Positions 8,015 to 17,111 of a DNA stretch of 64,000 bases are shown here, piece by piece; position 1 is the stretch's first letter, and the number at the start of each line of letters is the position of its first letter. The notes below the pieces were generated by a model, which ran no database searches, was not told the DNA's origin, and saw only the letters and a list, made by a program, of their open reading frames with translations. The translations under genes were made by a program, and so were the position numbers. Location of the stretch: positions 1-64,000 of the forward strand of contig CALVDR010000006.1 in assembly GCA_944326365.1 (NCBI GenBank), in the 5' to 3' direction. This DNA is from an uncultured Bacteroidales bacterium (GTDB lineage Bacteria; Bacteroidota; Bacteroidia; Bacteroidales; UBA932).

Positions 8015-10522
8015 TCAGTCAAGGGTTACGATACCTCTCAGAGTCAGGTCAGCGTCCGCCGATGAAGACCCTGCCAGAATTTCGAACTCCCCGGCTTCCA
8101 TACGGAACCTGCCTTCATCCATGTCGAAGAACTCGAAAGCCCCGGAATCGAGGATGATTTCCACGCGCTTGCTCTCACCTTTCCTGAGAAAGACTTTCTC
8201 AAAGCCTTTCAACTCTTTCTCAGGACGGGGTACGCTGCTCTTGATATCCCTGACATAGACCTGCGCGGTCTCGGCACCGTCCGTCTTTCCGGTATTCCTG
8301 ACATCGAACGACACCGACACACGTCCGTCGGACAACACGGCCAGCTCCAGCCCGCCATACTCGAAATCAGTGTAGCTCAGTCCGTAACCGAAAGGAAACA
8401 GCGGCTTCACCCCGCTCCTGTCATAGCCCCTGTAGCCGATGAACACACCTTCGGCATACTGCACACGGTGATGGACCACTGTACGGCGGTGATCATAATA
8501 GCTTCTGTAAGCAGGGTTGTCTGACCAGGACCTCTCTATCGATATCGGCAGCTTTCCGCTCGGATTCACACGGCCGGAAAGCACCTCGGCCACAGCAGTC
8601 CCTCCTTCCTGGCCGGGATACCACGCCATAAGCACGGCGTCTGCATCGTCTATCCAGCGGCTGAAATCCACCGCACCTCCGGCATTCACCACTACAGTCA
8701 CCTTCTTTCCGCTTGAGCAAAGCACCTTTATCAGTTCCTCATGCCCCGGAGGCAGGCGGAATGTCCTGTCGGAGCCTTCATCCTCGGTGTCCTTGTCGAA
8801 ACCGACACTCACCACGATATTATCCGCATCCAGCTTCGATAGCATCTTCCCGTCCACTCTCAGACAGGTGAAGTCCAGCGATGCCGGGCCTGTCTTCTCA
8901 TAATACTCTATCCTGATCTCATATGTCTGTCCCGCCTTCACTTCCATGATATGGCTTTTGCCGCTCAGTGCGTGGCCTTTCCAGTCAGCGAACACTTCCT
9001 GTCCGTCTATGACAAGACGGTAGCCGTCATCCGCCGCTATCCTGAATATGGTCCATCCGTCATGCTGCGGGCGGTAGGAAGCCTTGTAGATCGCGGAGAA
9101 ATTGTCCTTGTTGATACGCGGGTCAGGAGAACCTTTGGCCCACTGATTATGGATCGAAGGCTCTATACGGGTGATCTGCGGAGCTCCGGTCTCGAACTCA
9201 GACCAGAAATCGCGGGAGTTGTAATACTCTGCCAGGAAACCTTTCTTTCCGGACAATGCATCGGCATAGAAATTATCCGCCTCCGACACTGTCCAGAGCG
9301 AATCCGCCAGCACGGAAACATTCCCGCCGAAAATTTCCGTCATTCCCTTATGCAGGCTCACGGCATAAGCCGGCACCACATGGCTGCTGCCCCCTCCTGC
9401 AGGTGCGGCATCCATATTGTGTCCTGTGATCAGAGTACGGCCTTTCAGAGGGAGGGTACCCTTCGTGTTCTTCAGCATGACTATACCTTCGCGGGCCACC
9501 TGGAGAGCAGTCTGAGCGGACTTTTCCTCATCGGCTGCGGAACTGTCAGGCCCGGAAGGACGGTCGAGAATACCCAGGGCGATAAGGGACTGAAGGATAT
9601 GCTGCACCTTCAGGTCTATGGTCTTTTCAGTCACCGTACCCGTCGAAATGGCCTGGAGCAGCGCCTCGCGGCTCATATAGTTTCCGTAAGGCATCTCCAG
9701 ATCCATGCCTGCATTCGCCGCACTCACTGTAGAATAAGTGGAATTCCAGTCCGACATGAGGATACCCTTGAATCCCCATTCCTTTCTGAGGATATCGATA
9801 TTCAGCCACGGATGCTCCGAAGTATGTACGCCGTTCAGAAGATTGTAACTGTTCATCACGGCCCCTACGTGAGCCTCCTGCACGGCCTTGCGGAAAGCAG
9901 GGAAGTAAATCTCCTGCAGTGTGCGCTCGTCTGCATCGGTGCTGATATGGCTTCTGTCCCACTCCTGGTTGTTCCCTGCGAAATGCTTGACCACAGCCAT
10001 GACACCGCGGGACTGCACGCCGCGTATATAGCTCACAGCCATCTCACCGGCCAGATACGGGTCTTCACCGTAATACTCGAAATTCCTGCCGCACATCGGG
10101 GCACGGTAGATATTGACCCCCGGGCCCAGCATTATGGAGATTCCCTGCGCACGTGCATCGCGGCCTATGGATTCACCCATCTCGCGTACCAGAGCCCGGT
10201 TCCATGTGGATGCAGCCATCACGCCGGCTGGATATCTCGTGGCGGGGATTTCGCTCCGGACTCCGGCAGGGCCGTCCGACATCCTCACCTGCGGGATGCC
10301 GAGACGAGGTATCGCCCTGATATAAAACGCATTGTCACCGCCCACATAGTCAAGTTTCTCCTCCAGCGTCATCTGCGATACGATCCCGGCGGCACGCGCC
10401 TCTATCTCGGGGGTGATTTCCTGAGCGGACATTGCCGCGGCAGCGGCAAAAAATACAAGCGGCGCGGCAGTTCCCTTGAGCAGCGCCTGCAATATGTTTG
10501 TCTTCATCTTCTGAAATGTCAA
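8015..10522 (-). CDS. GH3 beta-glucosidase with inserted PA14 domain
   Basis: The 835-residue secreted enzyme has a signal peptide with AAAAAMSAQ, the GH3 barrel (PRLGIPQVRMSDGPAGVR, VKHFAGNNQEWDR) and nucleophile Asp258 in ILMSDWNST. The GH3-C domain is interrupted by a PA14 lectin-like insert (about residues 426-555, from FLAEYYNSRDFW to ASLDF) and is followed by an Fn3-like domain. PA14 inserts in GH3 enzymes cap the active site and set chain-length preference. The ATG at 10522 overlaps the stop of the upstream GH3 gene (ATGA, 4 nt), indicating coupling; MKTNIL at 10507 is an alternative start. It probably trims beta-gluco-oligosaccharides in the periplasm. Confidence 0.92.
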   Translation of the reverse strand: MTFQKMKTNILQALLKGTAAPLVFFAAAAAMSAQEITPEIEARAAGIVSQMTLEEKLDYVGGDNAFYIRAIPRLGIPQVRMSDGPAGVRSEIPATRYPAGVMAASTWNRALVREMGESIGRDARAQGISIMLGPGVNIYRAPMCGRNFEYYGEDPYLAGEMAVSYIRGVQSRGVMAVVKHFAGNNQEWDRSHISTDADERTLQEIYFPAFRKAVQEAHVGAVMNSYNLLNGVHTSEHPWLNIDILRKEWGFKGILMSDWNSTYSTVSAANAGMDLEMPYGNYMSREALLQAISTGTVTEKTIDLKVQHILQSLIALGILDRPSGPDSSAADEEKSAQTALQVAREGIVMLKNTKGTLPLKGRTLITGHNMDAAPAGGGSSHVVPAYAVSLHKGMTEIFGGNVSVLADSLWTVSEADNFYADALSGKKGFLAEYYNSRDFWSEFETGAPQITRIEPSIHNQWAKGSPDPRINKDNFSAIYKASYRPQHDGWTIFRIAADDGYRLVIDGQEVFADWKGHALSGKSHIMEVKAGQTYEIRIEYYEKTGPASLDFTCLRVDGKMLSKLDADNIVVSVGFDKDTEDEGSDRTFRLPPGHEELIKVLCSSGKKVTVVVNAGGAVDFSRWIDDADAVLMAWYPGQEGGTAVAEVLSGRVNPSGKLPISIERSWSDNPAYRSYYDHRRTVVHHRVQYAEGVFIGYRGYDRSGVKPLFPFGYGLSYTDFEYGGLELAVLSDGRVSVSFDVRNTGKTDGAETAQVYVRDIKSSVPRPEKELKGFEKVFLRKGESKRVEIILDSGAFEFFDMDEGRFRMEAGEFEILAGSSSADADLTLRGIVTLD

Positions 10523-12789
10523 TTTTTGGATTTTTTCTTTCCTGTACGTTCCTCCAAGGTAAATGCGACGCTCTCGAAATGCTCGCTGTCGGTACCGACC
10601 ATGAAAGTGAAATCGCCCGGTTCCACGACATAATCAAGAGACTCGGTATAGAATCCGAGCTGCGCATCCGTGATATCGAAAACCACTTCCAGGGACTCCC
10701 CCGGAGCGAGGGCTATCTTCCTGAACCCCTTCAGTTCCTTCACCGGACGTGTAACCGAAGCCACCTCGTCGCGCACATACAGCTGGACGACCTCCTCTCC
10801 CGCACGGTCTCCGGTATTGGAGACTTCCACACGCACCCTGGCATGGACATCGCCGCCGTCACCCGGAAGGACTTCCGGAGAACTGTAGCTGAACTGCGTA
10901 TAGCTCAGGCCATAACCGAAAGGATAGGCCGGTTCGTTCGGGATATCCATATACCGCGCATGCCACCATCCGTTCGATGCAGGACGGCCCGTACTCTTGT
11001 ACTGATAATATATAGGTATCTGCCCGTGATGCAGAGGGAAAGTCATCGGAAGCTTGCCGGACGGATTGTAGTCACCCCAGAGTACATTGCAGATGGCATT
11101 CCCGGCCTCGCTGCCCAGCCACCACGTACAGAGGACCGCCCCCGCAGCCTCCCGTGCCTCATTGAAAATCACCGGACGGCCGCACATCAGCAGGACCACC
11201 GTAGGGGTGCCCGTCCGGGCAATGGCTTCGACCAGTTCCTGCTGCTCCGCAGCAATGGCTATGTCTCCGCGCGAACGCATCTCCCCGCTGTACTCACCCC
11301 TCTCGCCTATGGCCACAACGGCCACATCAGCCCTGCGGACATCTTCAATGGTCTTTTCCAGGCCCGTAATCTCATCGGTATCGAGATTGTAGCCGTCACT
11401 GTAAAGCACTTCCACACCCCGTTTCCGCATCGCATCATAGAGGGTCACAGCACGGCTCTCGTCAGCGCAGGACCACTTCGCACACATGTCGTGGGCCGAC
11501 TTCGAAAGTCCTCCCACCAGAGCCACGGTCTTCACATCATCGGACAGAGGCAGTATGTCTCCGGCATTTTTCAGAAGCACCATGGAGCGTTCGGACACAT
11601 ACAATGCATCGGCATGGGACTGCGCAGAGCTGACTATCGCCTTTTCGCGCGCTTCGCTGCAGTAGCGGAACGGATCCTCGAAAAGCCCCAGTCTGTATTT
11701 CTGCTCCAGGATACGCCTCACGGCATCGTCCACCAGTTTTTCGGATACCAGACCTTCCCTGACCAGATCAGCCAGATGACCGGAATAGCAAGGAGACGAC
11801 ATCTCCATGTCCAGCCCGGCTTCTATCCCCTTCAGAGCAGCCTCGCGGGTATCGGCGGCACAGCGGTGGTTTATCACCTCTCCGAGAGAATAGTAGTCTG
11901 AAACCACGAAGCCTTCGAAACCCCAGTCATCTTTCAGGATATCACGCAGAAGCTGGCGGTTCACGGTACTCGGGACACTGCAGAAATCATTGAACGCACT
12001 CATGACAGTAGCAGCTCCAGCCTCTATCCCGGCCTTGTACGGAAGCATGTAGAAATTCGCGAACTGCCCCATGGACATGTCCACGCTGTTGTATTCCTTG
12101 CCGGCTATCGGAGCTCCGTATGCCGCGAAATGCTTTATGCATGAAAGTATGGTCAGGGTGTCGGCCAGATCATCTCCCTGAAAACCGCGGACACGGGCAC
12201 GGGCCACTGCCGCACCGTAATACGGGTCTTCACCCGCACCCTCCATCACTCGGCCCCATCTGGCATCCCATCCCACATCCACCATCGGAGCGAATGTCCA
12301 GTGTATGCCGGAAGCCGCTGATTCCCTCGCCGCACATCTCGCCGCCCTTTCTATGGCCTCAAGGTCGAAGCTTGCAGCCTCGCCGAGAGGGACAGGAAAG
12401 CCTGTACGATATCCGTGTATCACATCCTTTCCGAAAAGCAACGGAATCTGCAGACGGGACTGCATGGCCAGTTCCTGATACTTCCTCGTCTCGGCCACTC
12501 CCTCCACATTCAGCATGGAGCCTACATAACCGTTTGCGATGGCCTTCCTGTAGTCTCCGGTCTTCACTTCAGGTCCGGTGGTAAAATTCGCAGGTATCTG
12601 TACGAGCTGCCCCACCTTCTCTTCGAGAGTCATCTTCTTCATCAGGGAAGAGATGAAACGGTCCATCTGCCTGTCCTCATCCTGAGCGGACAATGCCCAG
12701 GCAGAAATCATAAAGGCTGAAGCCGCCGCCAGCGGCCTCAGCCACGCAAATACTAACCTGCAGCCTACCATTCGCATTTCTGTGTCCAT
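10519..12789 (-). CDS. bglX: BglX-like GH3 beta-glucosidase
   Basis: The 756-residue protein has an N-terminal signal segment (LAAASAFMISAWALSAQ), then MTLEEKVGQLVQIPANF, the GH3 barrel with KDVIHGYRTGFPVPLGEAASFD, KHFAAYG and nucleophile Asp298 in FVVSDYYSLGEV. GH3-C and Fn3-like domains follow, ending in KKKSKN. BglX-type enzymes are periplasmic exo-beta-glucosidases with broad linkage tolerance. The start overlaps the phosphoesterase gene by 25 nt at 12789. The internal ATGs at 12777 and 12771 would reduce the overlap and are equally good candidates. It is translationally linked to the next GH3 gene. Confidence 0.9.
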   Translation of the reverse strand: MDTEMRMVGCRLVFAWLRPLAAASAFMISAWALSAQDEDRQMDRFISSLMKKMTLEEKVGQLVQIPANFTTGPEVKTGDYRKAIANGYVGSMLNVEGVAETRKYQELAMQSRLQIPLLFGKDVIHGYRTGFPVPLGEAASFDLEAIERAARCAARESAASGIHWTFAPMVDVGWDARWGRVMEGAGEDPYYGAAVARARVRGFQGDDLADTLTILSCIKHFAAYGAPIAGKEYNSVDMSMGQFANFYMLPYKAGIEAGAATVMSAFNDFCSVPSTVNRQLLRDILKDDWGFEGFVVSDYYSLGEVINHRCAADTREAALKGIEAGLDMEMSSPCYSGHLADLVREGLVSEKLVDDAVRRILEQKYRLGLFEDPFRYCSEAREKAIVSSAQSHADALYVSERSMVLLKNAGDILPLSDDVKTVALVGGLSKSAHDMCAKWSCADESRAVTLYDAMRKRGVEVLYSDGYNLDTDEITGLEKTIEDVRRADVAVVAIGERGEYSGEMRSRGDIAIAAEQQELVEAIARTGTPTVVLLMCGRPVIFNEAREAAGAVLCTWWLGSEAGNAICNVLWGDYNPSGKLPMTFPLHHGQIPIYYQYKSTGRPASNGWWHARYMDIPNEPAYPFGYGLSYTQFSYSSPEVLPGDGGDVHARVRVEVSNTGDRAGEEVVQLYVRDEVASVTRPVKELKGFRKIALAPGESLEVVFDITDAQLGFYTESLDYVVEPGDFTFMVGTDSEHFESVAFTLEERTGKKKSKN

Positions 12790-14453
12790 TCGTGACCGAA
12801 ACGGTCTGTTATACGGACCTCACCGGAAGTCACTCCGGCCGAAGGCTTGATACGGAACAGATGGCGGGTATCATTCGGTCCAGGCTCGCCGAGTCTCTGT
12901 TTCTTCTGCTCTTCGTTTCCACCTGGAGTTACAAGCCATTCATTCCATGCATTGCGGTATGCAGGATCTCCCTCGGCATGATATTCCGTCATAGAGCCTT
13001 TACGGGTTCCGTTCTCATACCACTCCGGCGTACCCCATATGTTGTCATGGAGGAATACGTTCACATAGACATAGCCGTTCCCGGTTTCATCAGGAGTATA
13101 GATCTGCATCTGGTCGTTGCCGTTCTTCTCAGCAGGCTCTGCCCTCTTGTACTCCCATGTGATGTTCTGACCGTCCACGTCAGCCACGATGAAACCTCTC
13201 GGCACACCGTCCGTAGTGATTTCGTTCTCCATGTAAAGAGTACCCGTAGCCCTGGCTATCTGATGCGACTCCATGGACTGGAATCCGTTTTCGCCGGCAG
13301 AATAACTGTAATTATACCCCGTATGGATATGCCCTGACCAGTTCTGTACCCTATATCCGGATACCAGAGCCTTGAACTTGTCATAGTTCCTGAGCCAGCT
13401 CGCATCGTTCTCGCCTCCGGAATTCAGCATTCTGGCTGCCGGTCCATGGGTCACTATGCACAGTGGAGTGGTCTTGTCCACATACAGCAGGTCATTTTCG
13501 ATGAACTCCAGAGTCTCGTCATCGAAGCCTTCGCAGTAGTGCCAGCGTGCATCGCCATCCCACTCTCCCCCGTCAGGATGCGGAGTATCGATCTCGTTCC
13601 AGATGATGGTGTCGAGGAAGAGATAGTGCACACTTCCGATATTGGCCGAATAGTTGTTCGGCCCGAAATCACGGATATATCCTGATACGGCTACATAGTC
13701 GTTTGTATGTTTCGCAGGGTCATCCACCAGAGTGGAAGGTATCAGGCCTGAGCCTGTATTCAGAGGACCGATATGGTCATGATTCCCCGGGACATTGAAC
13801 GTCGGTATCTGTGTCATGGCTATCTGGTCCTTGAAATAAGCATGTTCCTGCGGTCTCTCGTATGTCAGATCCCCCACATTCACCATATACACCGGCACAT
13901 CGGATTCCTTCTTGTATTCGGCGAGGGCGTTTATCACTTTCGTATAGCTCTCGTACGAACCGGCCATATCCTTGCGGATCTGAGGATCACCCACATACAG
14001 CACCTTGTAGTGCAGGGATGAGACCGTCATCGGTTCCAGACCGAAATTGAACTGCTGCACCTCGTTCTTCTTGTCCAGGTCTATCATCTTGTACCCGCCG
14101 AAACAGAAATCCTCATCCACAGGAATCTCATATCCGTTCGGGACACAGACGAAGACGCACCTCTGGGTGGAGAAATCGGTATTCAGCCAGTACATTCCAT
14201 TGGCATCCGTCCTGGTGCAGAGACGTCCGTCGCTCACCACCACATCGGGCATGGCTGCCCGGGTCTTTGCATTGATCACTATTCCTTTTACAGTCGCGCC
14301 TTCCTTGTCCGGGACATTCAGGTCAGTCACCGCCGACCCTCCTCCGTTCCCGCCGTTTCCGCCGGCAGAAGGCTTGTCGGTTTCCCCGCAAGCCGCCAGC
14401 GACATCAGTACTGATGCGGCTGCCGCCGCAATGCTCAAAATTTTCCTTGTCAT
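12765..14453 (-). CDS. Calcineurin-like metallophosphoesterase lipoprotein
   Basis: The 562-residue lipoprotein (lipobox SLAAC, Cys22) has a glycine-rich linker, then a CarboxypepD_reg-like N-terminal domain (VKGIVINAKTRAAMPDVVVSDG) as in the Metallophos_N family. The phosphoesterase core shows GDPQ (D156), GDLTYE (D195), GNHDH (N224-D226), THGP and GHIHTGYN, a full set of dinuclear metal ligands. A separate C-terminal domain follows. Such proteins occur in PULs and may remove phosphate or phosphodiester decorations from glycans, but the substrate is unknown. It lies between the DUF1735 gene (80-nt gap) and bglX (overlap), so it is part of the operon. Confidence 0.9.
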   Translation of the reverse strand: MTRKILSIAAAAASVLMSLAACGETDKPSAGGNGGNGGGSAVTDLNVPDKEGATVKGIVINAKTRAAMPDVVVSDGRLCTRTDANGMYWLNTDFSTQRCVFVCVPNGYEIPVDEDFCFGGYKMIDLDKKNEVQQFNFGLEPMTVSSLHYKVLYVGDPQIRKDMAGSYESYTKVINALAEYKKESDVPVYMVNVGDLTYERPQEHAYFKDQIAMTQIPTFNVPGNHDHIGPLNTGSGLIPSTLVDDPAKHTNDYVAVSGYIRDFGPNNYSANIGSVHYLFLDTIIWNEIDTPHPDGGEWDGDARWHYCEGFDDETLEFIENDLLYVDKTTPLCIVTHGPAARMLNSGGENDASWLRNYDKFKALVSGYRVQNWSGHIHTGYNYSYSAGENGFQSMESHQIARATGTLYMENEITTDGVPRGFIVADVDGQNITWEYKRAEPAEKNGNDQMQIYTPDETGNGYVYVNVFLHDNIWGTPEWYENGTRKGSMTEYHAEGDPAYRNAWNEWLVTPGGNEEQKKQRLGEPGPNDTRHLFRIKPSAGVTSGEVRITDRFGHEWTQKCEW

Positions 14454-14533
14454 TTAATATCAAATCCTTAAAAATGAGGCACGGCGACAGGCCGGATTTT
14501 TCTCCTGCCATCGCCATGCCTCTTTCATTTCCA

Positions 14534-15043
14534 CTATTCAAACTTTATGTATACAGACTTGTAGTCGAACGATACATTCAGAGTGCTCTCAGCCTGAAGA
14601 GACAGAGGAAGTATGTAATCGTCCGCCGACAGGCCGGCAGCCTTGAATCCCGCGATATCGAGTTTCACAGGCACATAGACCTGGTTGTTTTCCCCTGTAT
14701 CCAGAGTGACAGTACTCTGGAGCAGAGACCAGTAGTCGGCAGGCATCTGCTCGTAATCGGTCCCGGCCTCGATGTTGTATACATCCAGGGCATATTCATC
14801 CACGACGATATCAGCCTGGATGCTTCCGCCGTTGTTTCCCGCATTGTAGATGCAGAGCTGGTAGCAGCCGTTTTCGTCCAGATCTTCCTGTGAAACCGTG
14901 ATCAGTGGATTGCGTTCGGCCAGAGGGAAATATACCTTGGAATCCACGTCGTTCTCATACAGTATGTTCTGCGATTTCGAGCAGGACGATACCAGAAGGA
15001 CCGCCGCTGCCGCGCCGAGAAATATTTTAAGTATGTCTTTCAT
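14534..15043 (-). CDS. DUF1735-type surface lipoprotein of a Sus-like locus
   Basis: The start MKDILKIFLGAAAAVLLVSSCSKS at 15043 gives a 169-residue lipoprotein with Cys at the VSSC lipobox. The longer frame to 15217 runs into susD and lacks a signal sequence. The body (VYFPLAERNPLITVSQEDLDENG, YVPVKLDIAGFKAAGL, DDYILPLSL) matches the immunoglobulin-like DUF1735 domain found in SusE-position, surface glycan-binding proteins. It lies directly downstream of susD, the usual place for such a protein. It is short, with only one domain and no obvious C-terminal carbohydrate-binding module. Confidence 0.85.
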   Translation of the reverse strand: MKDILKIFLGAAAAVLLVSSCSKSQNILYENDVDSKVYFPLAERNPLITVSQEDLDENGCYQLCIYNAGNNGGSIQADIVVDEYALDVYNIEAGTDYEQMPADYWSLLQSTVTLDTGENNQVYVPVKLDIAGFKAAGLSADDYILPLSLQAESTLNVSFDYKSVYIKFE

Positions 15044-15094
15044 TTTATGATATGTACTTGTTTTTCTATCTGATTTGCATTTATGATTTCCCGA

Positions 15095-15140
15095 GGGTGA
15101 CTCAAAAGGCGGGACTTCAGGCGTAACGCGGAAATCACCC
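15095..15140. repeat. Hairpin repeat in the susD-DUF1735 gap
   Basis: GGGTGA (15095-15100) and TCACCC (15135-15140) bracket a segment with CTCAAAAGGCGGG and CGCGGAAATCACCC. This resembles the GCGGAAATCGCCC units upstream of the two tRNA genes and looks like a diverged member of that family. It partly extends the 121-nt intercistronic space and could modulate the stoichiometry of the downstream genes. Confidence 0.4.
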
Positions 15141-15164
15141 CCTTTCGAGCCGTCCTCATATCTG

Positions 15165-17084
15165 CTAATTGTAGCCCGGATTCTGGACGAGAAGGTTGTT
15201 GTTCTCGATCTCGGCACGCGGGATAGGAAGCCAGTTCGTCTTAGGATAATCGAATACCCGAGGGAACTTGCTCTGCTCCTTCAATGTGGCGAGGGTATTG
15301 AAATCCTCTACGGTTGCACCATCGATATTCAGACCCTCAGGAGTGTGTCCGAGCCATTCCTGTGCGAGGTTCCAGCGGCGCAGATTGTGATACAGACGGC
15401 ACTCGCAGGCCAGCTCGGCCATGTTCTCGTAGCGGAGCGCCTTCCTCATGTTTTCTCCGGACGGTTTTCCTCCGGCCTCGGTCCAGGATTCTTCGAAACC
15501 TGGAAGACCTGCCCTCTCACGCACCTTGTCCAGATACCCTATGCCCGTAGAGCTCAGATCTCCGTCATACTCGAAGTCAGCCTCGGCATAGTCAAGATAA
15601 AGCTCGGCCAGACGCAGGTAAGGGAACGGATACTTGGCCAGCCCCATAGTATTAGTAGACTCGTTGTAAGTACTGTTCACCGATATGAATTTCTGCAGGA
15701 CATAGCCTGTGCAGCTTCCGTTGTACTCTGTCTGCTCGTCTCCGGTATAGCCGTGCTTCTGGTGATAACGGAGCTCCAGAGTATAGGTATCACTGTTGCT
15801 GGTGTACTCACCGCCGTCATATCCTATGGTGGCATAGAAACGTGGATCACGGTTCTGGCAGAAGTCGGAGATGCCGTTACCGTCACCGTCAGCTACAAGT
15901 TCTGCAAGTGACTTGTCCTTAGTATCAGGATCAGCCCAGAGAGGCAGACCCTTGTCCGTCAGGAAAGTCTCCGCGATCTGCAGCGTAGGCACGAGATACT
16001 GTCTGAATCCGTTTCCGGTATAGTTGATCGCTGCTCCATCGGCATTATACTCGGAACCGTCCCAGACGCGGACACCTGCTATCCTCTGAATATTCACCCC
16101 CTCTCCAGGCTGTGCACCTATGGAGAAAAGATATTCCTTCTGGGCTGCCCAGTCTGTCTCGACGAAGCAGTTGTAATAGTTCTTCGTCCCGGCATCGGCA
16201 TCAGCCGCTGTACCGCCATACAATGCGTAGCCGTTGCCTTCTGCCAGATTGATAGCCTCCTGGATGGCATCCAGAGCCTTTTTCCATTTTTCCTTGTCAT
16301 ACTCGCGAGGCATCAGCGGAGTCCCGTCTTTCGACACGAATGACGAATATGCCTCGTTCCCGTTTGTCATCGGGCTGGCGGCATACATCAGCACCCTGGC
16401 CTTGTAAGCCTTGGCAGCCACTGAACTGGCACGGCCCAGTTCGTTGTTCGCCACGGTAGGATTCAGCATGGAAGCGGCGGTATCGAATGTCGTGGTGACG
16501 AAGTCCACGCAGTCATCCCACGAAGACCTCGGCATCATCATCTCATCCGCCTCCGCATCCACAGGGATCTCATGATCGATGATGACTACAGGACCGTAAT
16601 ACTGCATCAGGGTCCAGTGCAGATAGGCTATCAGGAAATAAGCCTCCCCCTTGGTCCTGGTCTTCTCTGACTCCGGCATGTCAGGGACACTGTCGACATG
16701 CGAGATGAACATGTACGCATATTTGATACCCTTGTACAGGTCCCAGTATACAGGCTGGCGTCCCAGGGCGTTCCCTCCGTCCCAGAAACTGAAATAAGTA
16801 CCGTCAGGGGTCTCGTTTCCGCAGAGGACGGAGCGGTATCCGAACCATTCGAGATTTCCTGCAGGTCCCGTGATGAGGTCACCTCCGGCACACATGTCGG
16901 GAGCCCACCTGAAAGAAGATATGTTCGGAATATAGTTGTAGACACGGTACAGGAACTGCTGAGCCTGCTGGCTCGACTTGAACGAATCCTCCAGTATGGC
17001 TGTGTTTTCCGGCACGACATCCAGGAAACTGCATGAAGCCAGAGAGAGGACAGATGCTGCAAATATTATAAACTTGTTTTTCAT
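15165..17084 (-). CDS. susD: SusD/RagB-family glycan-binding lipoprotein
   Basis: The 639-residue lipoprotein (MKNKFIIFAASVLSLASCSFLDVVPE) has Cys at LASC followed by the SusD N-terminal signature. TPR-like helices and the RagB domain follow, with C-terminal LRRWNLAQEWLG and WLPIPRAEIENNNLLVQNPGY, the standard SusD ending. It forms the lid over the SusC barrel and captures oligosaccharides at the cell surface. It sits 27 nt downstream of susC in the same operon. Confidence 0.96.
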   Translation of the reverse strand: MKNKFIIFAASVLSLASCSFLDVVPENTAILEDSFKSSQQAQQFLYRVYNYIPNISSFRWAPDMCAGGDLITGPAGNLEWFGYRSVLCGNETPDGTYFSFWDGGNALGRQPVYWDLYKGIKYAYMFISHVDSVPDMPESEKTRTKGEAYFLIAYLHWTLMQYYGPVVIIDHEIPVDAEADEMMMPRSSWDDCVDFVTTTFDTAASMLNPTVANNELGRASSVAAKAYKARVLMYAASPMTNGNEAYSSFVSKDGTPLMPREYDKEKWKKALDAIQEAINLAEGNGYALYGGTAADADAGTKNYYNCFVETDWAAQKEYLFSIGAQPGEGVNIQRIAGVRVWDGSEYNADGAAINYTGNGFRQYLVPTLQIAETFLTDKGLPLWADPDTKDKSLAELVADGDGNGISDFCQNRDPRFYATIGYDGGEYTSNSDTYTLELRYHQKHGYTGDEQTEYNGSCTGYVLQKFISVNSTYNESTNTMGLAKYPFPYLRLAELYLDYAEADFEYDGDLSSTGIGYLDKVRERAGLPGFEESWTEAGGKPSGENMRKALRYENMAELACECRLYHNLRRWNLAQEWLGHTPEGLNIDGATVEDFNTLATLKEQSKFPRVFDYPKTNWLPIPRAEIENNNLLVQNPGYN

Positions 17085-17111
17085 TTTATGCTTGTATCTT
17101 GTTTGGATCCA

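Noticed and set aside
8951-10633. Long plus-strand open frame of 560 codons opposite the PA14-GH3 gene
   Set aside because: It is a shadow of a clear GH3 gene on the minus strand, with no recognisable domain and a His/Arg-rich composition typical of antisense frames in GC-rich coding DNA.
10498-11901. Plus-strand frame of 467 codons opposite bglX
   Set aside because: Antisense shadow of GH3 coding sequence; composition biased and no domain.
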